Assembly (NCBI GenBank): GCA_964369805.1
Contig: CAYJFM010000021.1
Location: forward strand, 1-40,343
DNA: 40,343 bases
Source: CAYJHC01 sp964369805
GTDB lineage: Bacteria; Bacillota; Clostridia; Peptostreptococcales; Anaerovoracaceae
Direction: 5' to 3'
Each line of letters starts with the position of its first letter. Within the stretch, counting starts at the first letter, position 1. The notes beneath the pieces were generated by a model. That model was not told the DNA's origin. It did no database searches and saw only the letters and a program-made list of their open reading frames with translations. This document shows, piece after piece, positions 16,006 to 24,599 of this stretch. The position numbers and the translations under genes are program-made.

Positions 16006-17187
16006 TTAAAGACCTAACTCTTCTTTAACCTCTTTAAAGCATTTTACAGCAAAGTCTAGATCTTCAGTGCTATGCGCTGCAGATACTTGAGTTCTAATTC
16101 TAGCCTTCCCCTTTGGAACAACTGGGAATGAGAATCCAACTACATATACACCCTTTTCCATCATCTTAGCAGCAAACTGGCCAGCAATTTTTTCATCATA
16201 AAGCATAACTGGAACAATAGCATGATCTGATTCAACTACATCGAATCCTAGCTTGCTTAACTCACTTCTGAAGTATTTTGTATTTGCTGTAACCTTGTCA
16301 CGGATTTCAGTGCTTCTCGAAAGCATTTCAAAGACTTTAATTGATGCACATGCAATAGCTGGTGCAATTGTATTTGAGAATAAATATGGACGGCTTCTTT
16401 GTCTTAAAAGTTCAACAATTTCAGCCTTAGCGCTTGTATATCCACCACTCGCTCCGCCAAGAGCTTTACCAAGTGTACCTGTAATAACATCAACTCTACC
16501 TTCAACTCCACAGTATTCAGGCGTTCCTCTACCAGTAGCCCCTACAAAGCCTACTGCATGGCTATCATCAACCATAACTAAAGCACCATATTTATCAGCT
16601 AAGTCACAAATCGACTTAAGGTCAGCAATAGTTCCATCCATTGAGAATACTCCATCAGTTGCTATCATTTTAATTCTTGCATCTTTTGCTGCGATTAGTT
16701 GAGCTTCTAGATCTTCCATATTGTTATTTTTATATCTGTATCTTGTAGCTTTGCAAAGTCTTACTCCATCAATAATACTTGCGTGGTTTAGTTCATCACT
16801 AATAATAGCATCTTCTGGTGTAAGTATAGTTTCAAAAAGTCCAGCGTTGGCATCAAAACAAGATGAGTATAAGATAGTATCTTCCATACCAAGAAAAGTG
16901 CTAATTGAGTTTTCTAATGTTTTATGTATTTCCTGTGTTCCACAAATAAATCTTACAGAAGAAAGTCCGTATCCCCAGTTATCATAGCTTGCTTTTGCTG
17001 CCTCAATTACCTCAGCATTATTTGATAAACCAAGATAATTGTTTGCACACATATTTATTACACCATCGCGAACTGTCGTGTTAATTTTGCTATTTTGAGG
17101 AGTTGTTATAACTCTCTCCCCTTTGTATAGCCCTTGCTCTTTAATATCTTCAATAATACCTCTATAAATATTTAATGCTTCTTTCAT
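16006..17187 (-). CDS. kbl: 2-amino-3-ketobutyrate CoA ligase (glycine C-acetyltransferase)
   Basis: This 393-residue PLP enzyme of the alpha-oxoamine synthase family cleaves 2-amino-3-ketobutyrate with CoA to glycine and acetyl-CoA. Length and sequence follow the Kbl pattern. The cofactor lysine is Lys241 in TGTLGKALGGASGG, and His210 lies in the DDSHAVGF motif that stacks on the pyridine ring. It follows tdh after 41 bases on the same strand, so the two form the threonine dehydrogenase pathway. An AGAAGGGA ribosome site precedes the ATG. In amino-acid fermenters the products feed glycine reduction or cleavage and substrate-level phosphorylation. Confidence 0.95.
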   Translation of the reverse strand: MKEALNIYRGIIEDIKEQGLYKGERVITTPQNSKINTTVRDGVINMCANNYLGLSNNAEVIEAAKASYDNWGYGLSSVRFICGTQEIHKTLENSISTFLGMEDTILYSSCFDANAGLFETILTPEDAIISDELNHASIIDGVRLCKATRYRYKNNNMEDLEAQLIAAKDARIKMIATDGVFSMDGTIADLKSICDLADKYGALVMVDDSHAVGFVGATGRGTPEYCGVEGRVDVITGTLGKALGGASGGYTSAKAEIVELLRQRSRPYLFSNTIAPAIACASIKVFEMLSRSTEIRDKVTANTKYFRSELSKLGFDVVESDHAIVPVMLYDEKIAGQFAAKMMEKGVYVVGFSFPVVPKGKARIRTQVSAAHSTEDLDFAVKCFKEVKEELGL

Positions 17188-17228
17188 TTTATTTTCCCTT
17201 CTAATTTTAATTGCTATCTGTATTTTTA

Positions 17229-18272
17229 TTAAGCTGTTGTCCAGTCAAGCACAACTTTTCCTGACATACCAGTGTTCATTATTTCAAAGCCTTTTTCAAA
17301 GTCTTTATAGTCAAATTTATGTGTTATTACATCATCTACATTTAAGCCACTTTGAAGCATAGTTGTCATCTTGTACCAGGTTTCATACATTTCTCTACCG
17401 TAAATACCTTTGATGTTTAATCCATTAAATACAACCTTATCCCAGTCAATAGTCGTATTAGGTTTGTGTATTCCAAGAACAGCAATGCTTCCGCCATGAT
17501 GCATAACATCTACCATTTGTTGGAATGCTCTTTCGTTACCAGACATTTCTAGACCTACATCAAAGCCTTCTTTCATGTTTAATTCTTCCATAACGTCTTC
17601 AAGGGTTTCGTTAAGGATATTAATAGTTCTTGTAGCACCCATTTTTTTTGCAAGATCTAACCTGTAATCATTTACATCTGTGATTACAATATTTCTAGCT
17701 CCTACATGTTTACAAATTGCACAAGCCATAGCACCGATTGGGCCAGCCCCTGTAATTAATACATCTTCTCCAATTAAGTCAAAAGATAGTGCTGTATGAA
17801 CTGCATTACCTAGTGGATCAAAAAGCGAATATATATCAGGTGAAATCTCTTCCGTACATCTCCAAACATTAGTTGCTGGTATTGCTAAGTACTTTGCAAA
17901 AGCTCCATCTCTGTTTACACCTACTCCAAGTGTATCTTTACAAAGATGTCTTCTTCCAGCTAGGCAGTTTCTACACATTCCGCATACAATATGGCCTTCT
18001 CCAGAGACTTTTTCTCCTACTTCAAAACCCCTAACATTAGATCCTAGTTCAACAATTTCTCCAACAAACTCATGACCTATTGTCATTGGTGTTTTAATAG
18101 TTTTTTCTGACCATTCATCCCAGTTATATATGTGAAGATCTGTTCCACAAATTGAAGTTCTTTCAATTCTAATTAGTACATCATTCATTCCTACTTCAGG
18201 GACATCGACTTCCGTTAAAACTAATCCTTCTTTTCTTTCCTGTTTTACTAATGCTGGCATTTTTTTGCTCAT
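17229..18272 (-). CDS. tdh: L-threonine 3-dehydrogenase, zinc-dependent
   Basis: This 347-residue medium-chain dehydrogenase oxidises L-threonine to 2-amino-3-ketobutyrate with NAD+. The catalytic zinc ligands Cys42 (ICGTDLHIYNWDEW) and His67-Glu68 (GHEFVGE) are present. The structural zinc site Cys97, Cys100, Cys103 and Cys111 is also present, and the nucleotide-binding loop is TGAGPIGAM. The ICGTDxHIYxWDxW segment is specific for Tdh over other alcohol dehydrogenases. It has an AGGAGG ribosome site. The kbl gene follows directly, so the unstable product can be passed on. Promoter elements lie at 18346-18374. Confidence 0.95.
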   Translation of the reverse strand: MSKKMPALVKQERKEGLVLTEVDVPEVGMNDVLIRIERTSICGTDLHIYNWDEWSEKTIKTPMTIGHEFVGEIVELGSNVRGFEVGEKVSGEGHIVCGMCRNCLAGRRHLCKDTLGVGVNRDGAFAKYLAIPATNVWRCTEEISPDIYSLFDPLGNAVHTALSFDLIGEDVLITGAGPIGAMACAICKHVGARNIVITDVNDYRLDLAKKMGATRTINILNETLEDVMEELNMKEGFDVGLEMSGNERAFQQMVDVMHHGGSIAVLGIHKPNTTIDWDKVVFNGLNIKGIYGREMYETWYKMTTMLQSGLNVDDVITHKFDYKDFEKGFEIMNTGMSGKVVLDWTTA

Positions 18273-18345
18273 ATTTTTCCTCCTAAGATTCTATTAATAT
18301 TAATAATTTAATTTATCAAATTATTATTTTTTTTGTTAAATTCAC

Positions 18346-18374
18346 CATATAATTAACTATAGCAAAAATGTTAA
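18346..18374 (-). promoter_or_regulatory. Promoter for tdh-kbl
   Basis: Minus-strand TTAACA (plus-strand 18369-18374), a 17-base spacer and TATATG (18346-18351) lie about 75 bases before the tdh ATG. The -10 is imperfect. Confidence 0.4.
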
Positions 18375-18395
18375 TAAAATTCCACCTATTAGTGC

Positions 18396-18434
18396 AAATT
18401 TATTATAGAAATTTATTATAGAAATTTATTATAT
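18396..18434 (-). repeat. Three 13-bp tandem repeats carrying TATAAT
   Basis: Three adjacent copies of AAATTTATTATAG occur at 18396-18408, 18409-18421 and 18422-18434 (last base differs). On the minus strand each reads TATAATAAATTT. A fourth TATAATAAA lies upstream at 18439-18447. They stand between the terminator of the redox operon and the tdh promoter. Confidence 0.85.
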
Positions 18435-18448
18435 GGACTTTATTATAA

Positions 18449-18483
18449 AAAATGAGGTAAGTACAGTGCAACCTACCTCATTT
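18449..18483 (-). terminator. Terminator of the Stn-like redox operon
   Basis: AAAATGAGGTAGGT and ACTTACCTCATTTT pair on the minus strand with one mismatch around a short loop and run into TTTTTTATAAT. It begins 25 bases after the stop at 18508. Confidence 0.85.
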
Positions 18484-18507
18484 TATTTTACATTACTTCA
18501 AGCTTAA

Positions 18508-21500
18508 TTAAATTTTAGCTGGTTTTGGAATTCTTTCATTCATTATTTTTGCTAGGTAATCAGTTGTTTCTAATGGGTCTACTAATTTAGCATCTCCTAC
18601 TACCATAAACTTAGGCTCACATGGTTCTAAAACTCCTTCAAGAATTTCTCCACATGATGCATATTTATATCTTGGAAGTAAGTCATCCATCTCAACCGAA
18701 ATATCTTCTGTATCTTCAAAGTCATAGTCTTTTTCATATACATGAGCAATTTCTGCTGCAATTTCCCAGTTTTCTAGCATTACATCTTCATTTATTATTG
18801 GTGTAACACCTTGAAGTCTTCTTTCAGTATTAGTAAATGTTCCGTCAATACTAGCAAATCCAGTTCCAGGTATAACTGTATCTGCAAGAGCTGCTGTTTC
18901 AGTCATATAAATATCTGATACCATTAAGAACTCAAGTCCTTCTAGGTACTTAGTAGGTACATCCTCACCAAATACTAATAGTCCTTTCACTCCATCCATA
19001 GCTTCCGCGCCATCTTCAATTCCCATGTCAACAAGACCTTGGGAATTGTTTTTAGCTTTAATCATTAGGATGCCATCTCTTGGTGACCCAATATGTCCAG
19101 AAAGTAGAGCTAAGTTACCAATCATTGTAGCGGTTTCTACAGAGGCAAAGTTTTGGTTAAATGTTATCATCGCCTTCTTAGCACCTGCATATAATGCTGC
19201 AATTTCTCTGGCATCTTCTGTTACAGTTACGTCTTCTAATGAAGTTACAAATTCTGCAAATCCTTCAGCCTCTGAAGTTTTTCCAGCTTCAACCATAGCT
19301 TTTGCAATTTCTTTTACAAATCCTAAGTCGTTTTCTGTATATACAGTTTTAGTTGCAAAGTCCATATTTTGCGGCGCTGTAGCTGGATTGATTAAAACAA
19401 CCTTTGCTCCTCTTTCTGCTGCTTCTTTTAATTTTAATCTAATAACAGGGCTAACTGCTGCATTAAATCCAATTGCAAGAACTACATTTGTTGAAATAAG
19501 TTCATCAATAGTGTTTGGTGAGCTATCTAACCCTAATCCTTCTTCAAATCCACATTCTCTGTAGTTAAAGGATAGTGTTTTCGCTTCCATTATTCCTGCA
19601 AGTTTCATAATCGCATAAGCTTCTTCATTAGTGTATCTATCTGAAATAGCAACAGCTACTGCCTCTTTACCATGTCTATATTTAACTGCTTCTGCTTGCT
19701 TAGCAACATTAACAATTGCTTCATGATAATCAGTTACCTCAAGCTCTTCTCCCTTTTTCATCATTGGGAAAACAAGCTTGTCTTCTAACATTGTCGCATC
19801 AAAACCAAATTTACCTTTTCCACAAGAAACACCTTTATTTACAGCTCCATCCTTTGCAGGATTAGCTTTAATTAGCATATCACCCACTGACTCTACATTA
19901 AGAGTACAGCCTACAGAGCAGAATGAACAAGTAGTTTCAGTACAATCAGTATCTAGTGGAACTTCTTTTGCAAGAGTTAATCTCTCTTGAAGAGCTCCTA
20001 CAGGGCAAACTGTTACACATTGTCCGCAAGACACACAACCAGAGTCTTCTAGGTTTCTTTCTAGCGTTGGCTTAACAACAGTGTCAAAACCTCTATCAAC
20101 TAGGCCTAGCGCACCAATTCCCATTACTTCATCACAGGCTCTAACGCAAAGTCCGCATAATATACACTTGTTAGGGTCTCTTACAATGAAAGGATGATCG
20201 TCTTCGAATTCAGTTACATTAATATCTCCTGCTAATCTATCTGGCTCAACACCATATTCATTTGCATATTCAATTAACTTACATTCGAAGTAGTCTTTAC
20301 AGCCACACTCTAAACATCTATTAGCTTCTTCAACTGCATCTTCTTCTGAGAATCCGTAAGGAATTACTTCTGAGAAGTTATCCTTTCTTTCTTCAGCTTC
20401 TAGAATAGTCATTTCAGGTCTGCATTGTCTTTCTCTGTCTTCAAAACTTTCAGCTGTAATATCATCTCTAGTTACAATGTAATCTGCTTCATACTCAAGG
20501 ATTTCGCCATCAAGATAAGCATCTACACTATCTGCCACTTTCCTAGCATCAGCAATTGCTTCAACGGCTATAGAAATCTTATCATTACCACAGTCTCCAC
20601 CAGCAAAGACACCGTCCATGCTTGTCATAAATGTTCTTGTGTCGTAAGAAATTCCACCCCATTTAGTTTTATCCACGCCTTCAAGCATGCTTCCGTCCAC
20701 AGCTTGACCAATTGCAAGAACTACTGTATCAACATCGATAGTCTCAGTTTTTCCTTCAACAGCCATTGGCTTTCTTCTGCCACTAGCATCTGGCTCACCA
20801 AGTTCCATAACTTGAAGCACCATTTTAGTAACTCTTCCAGTTTCATCTTTAATAATTTCAAGCGGATTAGTCAGATTTTTGAAGATTACACCTTCTTCAT
20901 CAGCTTCCACAATTTCAATTAGGTCAGCTGGCATCTCATCCTTAGTTCTTCTGTAAACATTGTAAACTTTTTTAGCTCCAAGCCTTACAGCTGTTCTACA
21001 AGCATCCATTGCAGTATTACCACCACCAACAATTGCTACATTTTCGCCAATATCAATATATTCATTTCTAACTACTTTTCTTAGAAGATCAATTCCGCCA
21101 ATAACGCCTTCAGCATCTTCGCCCTTGCAGCCAACTCCTGTTGAAACCCAAGCCCCAATACCGATTATTACTGCATCAAAATCAGATGTAATTGTCTCAA
21201 ATGGAATATCAACTCCTATTTTAGTGTTTGTGATAATCTCTACACCCATTTCCTCAAAAACAGCAATTTCTTCGTCAATAACATCATTTGGCAGTCTGTA
21301 TTCAGGAATACCATACCTAAGCATTCCACCAGCTTTTGGCATACTTTCAAACACTGTTACATCATGGCCTCTTTGTCTTAAGAAAAATGCTGAAGATAGT
21401 CCAAGAGGACCTCCACCAATTACTGCCACTCTTTTACCTGTAGCAGGTGCTGCTTCTGGAAGAACACTTTCTTCAGATGTTAAGTAATCGTCAGCTACAA

Positions 21501-22014
21501 ATCTTTTTAACATTTGAATTGAAATTGGTTCATCAATTAGCTTTCTTCTACAAGCATCTTCACATGGATGAGGGCAAACTCTACCTAGAGATGCTGGCAT
21601 TGGAATCTTGTTCATTACAAGTGACAAAGCTTCTTCATACTCACCATTTGCAATAAGACCAACATAACCTTGGCAATCTGTCTCTGCTGGACAGGCAGTA
21701 ACACAAGGAGGTCTACAGTCTCCAACATGGTTTGATAGTAGCAGTTCAAGGTTAGTTTTTCTTGATTCAATTACTCTATCTGTCATTGTGCTAACAACCA
21801 TATTATCCATGATTTCTGTAGCACAAGCCTTTACCATTTTAGGATTTCCTTCAACTTCACACATACATAGTCCACACGAACCGTATATCTTCGTTCTCTC
21901 ATCAAAGCAAAGTGTTGGAATGTAAATATCATTTTCCTTTGCTACTTCTAAAATAGTCTGTCCTGGAAAAGCCAGAACTTCTTTACCGTCTATATTTAAT
22001 CTAAACTTGTTCAT
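18508..22014 (-). CDS. Giant redox subunit: NuoG-type N-terminus, NfnB/GltD flavin module, ferredoxins and shortened FdhA-like domain (Stn-like)
   Basis: This 1168-residue protein is built in order as follows. Residues 1-75 are a [2Fe-2S] domain (Cys36, Cys47, Cys50, Cys64). A NuoG-type His-Cys cluster region starts at His96. Residues 104-165 are a GltD-type iron-sulfur entry domain. Residues 195-505 are an FAD/NAD(P) module with GGGPLG at 200-205 and a second GGGNTA. A Cys-rich stretch lies near 567-578, and two [4Fe-4S] motifs at 617-627 and 660-670. From 691 to the end is a molybdopterin-oxidoreductase-like domain with a CSFCSVGC cluster. That last domain keeps FdhA segments (NNSQGLVDMG, GTFTNTERR). 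It is only about 480 residues, lacks the C-terminal pterin-binding domain, and shows no clear Cys/Sec active-site loop. It therefore probably binds no Mo. Together with the NuoF- and NuoE-like subunits upstream it resembles Stn transhydrogenase. Confidence 0.85.
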   Translation of the reverse strand: MNKFRLNIDGKEVLAFPGQTILEVAKENDIYIPTLCFDERTKIYGSCGLCMCEVEGNPKMVKACATEIMDNMVVSTMTDRVIESRKTNLELLLSNHVGDCRPPCVTACPAETDCQGYVGLIANGEYEEALSLVMNKIPMPASLGRVCPHPCEDACRRKLIDEPISIQMLKRFVADDYLTSEESVLPEAAPATGKRVAVIGGGPLGLSSAFFLRQRGHDVTVFESMPKAGGMLRYGIPEYRLPNDVIDEEIAVFEEMGVEIITNTKIGVDIPFETITSDFDAVIIGIGAWVSTGVGCKGEDAEGVIGGIDLLRKVVRNEYIDIGENVAIVGGGNTAMDACRTAVRLGAKKVYNVYRRTKDEMPADLIEIVEADEEGVIFKNLTNPLEIIKDETGRVTKMVLQVMELGEPDASGRRKPMAVEGKTETIDVDTVVLAIGQAVDGSMLEGVDKTKWGGISYDTRTFMTSMDGVFAGGDCGNDKISIAVEAIADARKVADSVDAYLDGEILEYEADYIVTRDDITAESFEDRERQCRPEMTILEAEERKDNFSEVIPYGFSEEDAVEEANRCLECGCKDYFECKLIEYANEYGVEPDRLAGDINVTEFEDDHPFIVRDPNKCILCGLCVRACDEVMGIGALGLVDRGFDTVVKPTLERNLEDSGCVSCGQCVTVCPVGALQERLTLAKEVPLDTDCTETTCSFCSVGCTLNVESVGDMLIKANPAKDGAVNKGVSCGKGKFGFDATMLEDKLVFPMMKKGEELEVTDYHEAIVNVAKQAEAVKYRHGKEAVAVAISDRYTNEEAYAIMKLAGIMEAKTLSFNYRECGFEEGLGLDSSPNTIDELISTNVVLAIGFNAAVSPVIRLKLKEAAERGAKVVLINPATAPQNMDFATKTVYTENDLGFVKEIAKAMVEAGKTSEAEGFAEFVTSLEDVTVTEDAREIAALYAGAKKAMITFNQNFASVETATMIGNLALLSGHIGSPRDGILMIKAKNNSQGLVDMGIEDGAEAMDGVKGLLVFGEDVPTKYLEGLEFLMVSDIYMTETAALADTVIPGTGFASIDGTFTNTERRLQGVTPIINEDVMLENWEIAAEIAHVYEKDYDFEDTEDISVEMDDLLPRYKYASCGEILEGVLEPCEPKFMVVGDAKLVDPLETTDYLAKIMNERIPKPAKI

Positions 22015-22023
22015 TTTTTCCCC

Positions 22024-23772
22024 CTAGTCTATTTCTACTGCACCAAATTTGCAGACTTCAAAACACTTACCACATTTTATACAAGCTTCTTGATCAACAA
22101 CATGAAGCTTTTTAATTTCTCCAGAAATTGCATTAACTGGACATTTTTTCGCACATAATGTACATCCTTTACAGTCTTTTGTTATTGTAAATTCTATAAG
22201 AGCCTTACAAGATTTAGCTGTACATTTTTTATTATAAATATGGTCTTCATATTCATTTCTGAAGTATTTGATGGTAGTTAATACTGGGTTAGGAGCTGTC
22301 TGTCCAAGGCCACACATAGATCCATCTTTAATTTTGTGAGAAAGTTCTTCTAGAAGCTCGATATCTCCGTCCTTACCTTTTCCTTCAGTAATCCTTTCAA
22401 GGATTTCAAGCATTCTCTTAGTTCCTATTCTACAGTAGTTACATTTACCACAAGACTCTTTCTTTGTAAAGTCAAGGAAGTATCTAGCCATATCTACCAT
22501 ACAAGTAGTTTCATCCATAACGATCATACCACCAGATCCAACTATGGCTCCTGTCTTATTGATATTTTCATAATCAACTGGAGTTGTTATTAAGTCTCCA
22601 GGTATACATCCACCTGATGGACCACCCATTTGGACAGCTTTAAATTCTTTATCGTCTTTAATTCCGCCACCAATATCAAAGATAGCTTCTTTTAATGGAA
22701 GTCCCATAGGTACTTCAATAAGTCCACCTTTTTTAATCTTACCAGCAAGAGCAAAAACCTTTGTACCCTTACTTTGTTCAGTTCCCATAGCTCCAAATGC
22801 TGCTCCACCATTAAACAAAATCCAAGGAACATTTGCAAAAGTTTCTACATTGTTAATGTTTGTTGGCATTTGCCAGTATCCTTTTTGTGCTGGGAATGGA
22901 GGTTTTAGTCTAGGCATACCTCTTTCACCCTCTAGAGATGCAATTAGTGCAGTTTCTTCACCACAGACAAAGGCACCAGCACCGGCTTTAATTCTCATGT
23001 CAAAATCCCATCCAGAGCCAAATAGATTCTTTCCTAGGAAGCCTTTTTCTCTAGCCTGTTCCATTGCAATTTCAAGTCTATGAATAGCTAGTGGGTATTC
23101 AGCTCTTACATAGATAACACCTTCTGTAGCCCCCATTGCATATCCACCAATAATCATTCCTTCAATTAATGAATGTGGGTCTCCTTCAAGAACAGATCTG
23201 TCCATAAATGCGCCTGGGTCTCCCTCATCTGCATTACAGACAATATATTTGTTTTCACCTTTATTTACCTTAGCTGCATTCCATTTAAACCAGGTAGGGA
23301 AACCTGCTCCCCCTCTACCTCTTAGGCCTGAAACTTTAATATCTTCAATTACTTCATCCTGGCTCATTGATGTAACAACCTTTTCTATAGCTTTGTATCC
23401 ATCTTTTGCCATATACTCATTAATATCTTCTGGATTAATAACTCCACAGTTTCTTAATACAACTCTTTCTTGCTTACTAAGAAAAAGTTGGTCCTCTTCT
23501 GAAATAGACATTCCAGTTACAGGAGTTCCACCAACTAAATGCTCTTCAACAATTTTCGCAACGTTTTCTGGTTGTATACCTACATATCTTGTTAATTCAC
23601 CACTATCTTCATATACATCAACAATAGGCTCTAGATAGCAAGTTCCAATACATCCTGTAATATCTACAGAAACATCAAGGTTTTTTTCTTTTATTTGACT
23701 TTCAAACTCGAGTCTAGTTTTTTTTGCACCTGTGGCTATACCACAGCTTCCTGATCCAACTATTACTTTCAT
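22024..23772 (-). CDS. NuoF/HydB-like NADH-binding flavoprotein subunit
   Basis: This 582-residue subunit is of the type shared by complex I, bifurcating hydrogenases and Stn. The N-terminal thioredoxin-like [2Fe-2S] domain shows Cys10, Cys41 and Cys45. The central FMN and NADH region carries GLRGRGGAGFPTWFKW near residue 150. A [4Fe-4S] site follows (SCGKCNYCRIGT). The C-terminus adds a two-cluster ferredoxin (CKGCTLCAKKCP and CIKCGKCFEVCK). The flavin here is the expected site of NADH oxidation and, in the Stn and Hyd complexes, of electron confurcation or bifurcation. AAGGAGG precedes the ATG. The giant subunit gene follows after 9 bases, so the genes are cotranscribed and probably equimolar. 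Confidence 0.9.
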   Translation of the reverse strand: MKVIVGSGSCGIATGAKKTRLEFESQIKEKNLDVSVDITGCIGTCYLEPIVDVYEDSGELTRYVGIQPENVAKIVEEHLVGGTPVTGMSISEEDQLFLSKQERVVLRNCGVINPEDINEYMAKDGYKAIEKVVTSMSQDEVIEDIKVSGLRGRGGAGFPTWFKWNAAKVNKGENKYIVCNADEGDPGAFMDRSVLEGDPHSLIEGMIIGGYAMGATEGVIYVRAEYPLAIHRLEIAMEQAREKGFLGKNLFGSGWDFDMRIKAGAGAFVCGEETALIASLEGERGMPRLKPPFPAQKGYWQMPTNINNVETFANVPWILFNGGAAFGAMGTEQSKGTKVFALAGKIKKGGLIEVPMGLPLKEAIFDIGGGIKDDKEFKAVQMGGPSGGCIPGDLITTPVDYENINKTGAIVGSGGMIVMDETTCMVDMARYFLDFTKKESCGKCNYCRIGTKRMLEILERITEGKGKDGDIELLEELSHKIKDGSMCGLGQTAPNPVLTTIKYFRNEYEDHIYNKKCTAKSCKALIEFTITKDCKGCTLCAKKCPVNAISGEIKKLHVVDQEACIKCGKCFEVCKFGAVEID

Positions 23773-23782
23773 TTCTACCTCC

Positions 23783-24292
23783 TTAACTATTTGCTCTAAT
23801 TTGATCTAAAACTTTTTTTACGGATTCTTTAGTTAGATTACCGTAAGTTTCATCTTCTTCACCAGTCTTAACCATAAGTACAGGTGCTAGAGAGCAACAG
23901 CCAAGACAGGCTACATTATTAAGAGTAAATAGATCATCTTCAGTTGTTTCACCATCCCCAATTCCTAAATGCTCTGTAATAGCTTCCTCTATTATGTCTG
24001 CTGCGTTAACATGACAGGCAGTCCCCTTGCAAAGCATAATTAGATGCTTACCAATTGGTTCCATTCTAAACTGCGCATAAAATGTTGCCACTCCGTATAT
24101 TTTTGCAGGCTTATCTCCAGTTGCTTCAGCGATATATTCAATTGCCTCTGGTGACAGGTAGCCAAAAATATCTTGAGTCTTCTGTAAAATAGTTATTAAG
24201 CTTCCAGGTGTTTTCCCATACTTTTCTAAAACATCTTCTAGCTTTTTTACTTGGATTTCATCACCAAGTACCTCTGTTTTTTTAGTACTCAT
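23783..24292 (-). CDS. NuoE/HydC-like [2Fe-2S] subunit
   Basis: This 169-residue subunit binds one [2Fe-2S] cluster and partners the NuoF-like protein. Ligands are Cys88 and Cys93 (CKGTAC) and Cys129 and Cys133 (CLGCC), the NuoE pattern. I chose the ATG at 24292 because AAGGAG lies just before it; a start at 24346 would add 18 residues unlike the family and has no ribosome site. It is the first gene of the three-gene operon and ends 10 bases before the next ATG. A promoter and a palindrome lie upstream. Confidence 0.9.
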   Translation of the reverse strand: MSTKKTEVLGDEIQVKKLEDVLEKYGKTPGSLITILQKTQDIFGYLSPEAIEYIAEATGDKPAKIYGVATFYAQFRMEPIGKHLIMLCKGTACHVNAADIIEEAITEHLGIGDGETTEDDLFTLNNVACLGCCSLAPVLMVKTGEEDETYGNLTKESVKKVLDQIRANS

Positions 24293-24336
24293 CCTATTCT
24301 CCTTCTCATATGTTTTCATAAACAAAAACCTAGTTA

Positions 24337-24365
24337 ATTCTAACAAATATCAATACTTAAAGCAA
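24337..24365 (-). promoter_or_regulatory. Promoter for the Stn-like redox operon
   Basis: Minus-strand TTGCTT (24360-24365), a 17-base spacer and TAGAAT (24337-24342) lie about 45 bases before the ATG at 24292. The -10 lies inside a short inverted repeat, GTTA-GAAT-TAAC. Confidence 0.5.
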
Positions 24366-24394
24366 TTAAAATATTAAGTAATTTCAATATTTCT

Positions 24395-24412
24395 ACGTTA
24401 TTTCTTTAACGT
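24395..24412. promoter_or_regulatory. 18-bp palindrome, possible Rex-like operator
   Basis: ACGTTA and TAACGT are perfect inverted halves separated by TTTCTT. The core GTTA...TTAAC spacing equals that of the clostridial Rex consensus (TTGTTAA-N4-TTAACAA), but the outer two bases on each side and one inner base differ. It lies about 30 bases upstream of the -35 of the redox operon. Confidence 0.35.
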
Positions 24413-24557
24413 TTATGATTATCTAATTAATGTTTCTTTTGTGTGAATTATTTGCACATTTTCAAATATTTTTTTATTTCATTTTAAATTAGAAACTCTT
24501 TCAATCTTCGACCCAGAAAAGAAAATTCCAAGAGGACCAGTAAAATAGTATTGAATA

Positions 24558-24599
24558 AGAGAGTAATAATAAGAACAAACTTATCATTGCTCTTTTTTT
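24558..24599 (+). terminator. Orphan terminator-like hairpin upstream of the second MATE gene
   Basis: GAGTAATAATAAG and CTTATCATTGCTC pair with one mismatch and one G-U around an AACAAA loop and are followed by seven T residues on the plus strand. No plus-strand gene precedes it, so it must end a short RNA or act as a leader attenuator for the MATE gene at 24671. Confidence 0.65.

Noticed and set aside
20425..20922. 165-codon plus-strand open frame inside the giant redox gene
   Set aside because: Composition is that of a reverse-complement shadow, with no start signal and no similarity to a known domain.
18508..24292. A conventional NAD-dependent formate dehydrogenase
   Set aside because: The FdhA-like domain is too short, lacks the C-terminal pterin domain and shows no clear Sec or Cys active-site loop, while an NfnB-type module is present that such enzymes lack.
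18508..24292. A bifurcating FeFe-hydrogenase (HydABC)
   Set aside because: NuoE and NuoF-like subunits fit, but the large subunit has no H-cluster cysteine motifs.
24333..24352. TTGTTAGAATTAACTA over the -10 of the redox operon as a Rex site
   Set aside because: The two half-sites are two bases closer together than in the Rex consensus and the outer bases do not match.
24440..24458. TGTG-N11-CACA inverted repeat as a Crp/Fnr-type site
   Set aside because: The half-sites are only four bases and the spacing does not fit the TGTGA-N6-TCACA pattern; likely chance in AT-rich DNA.
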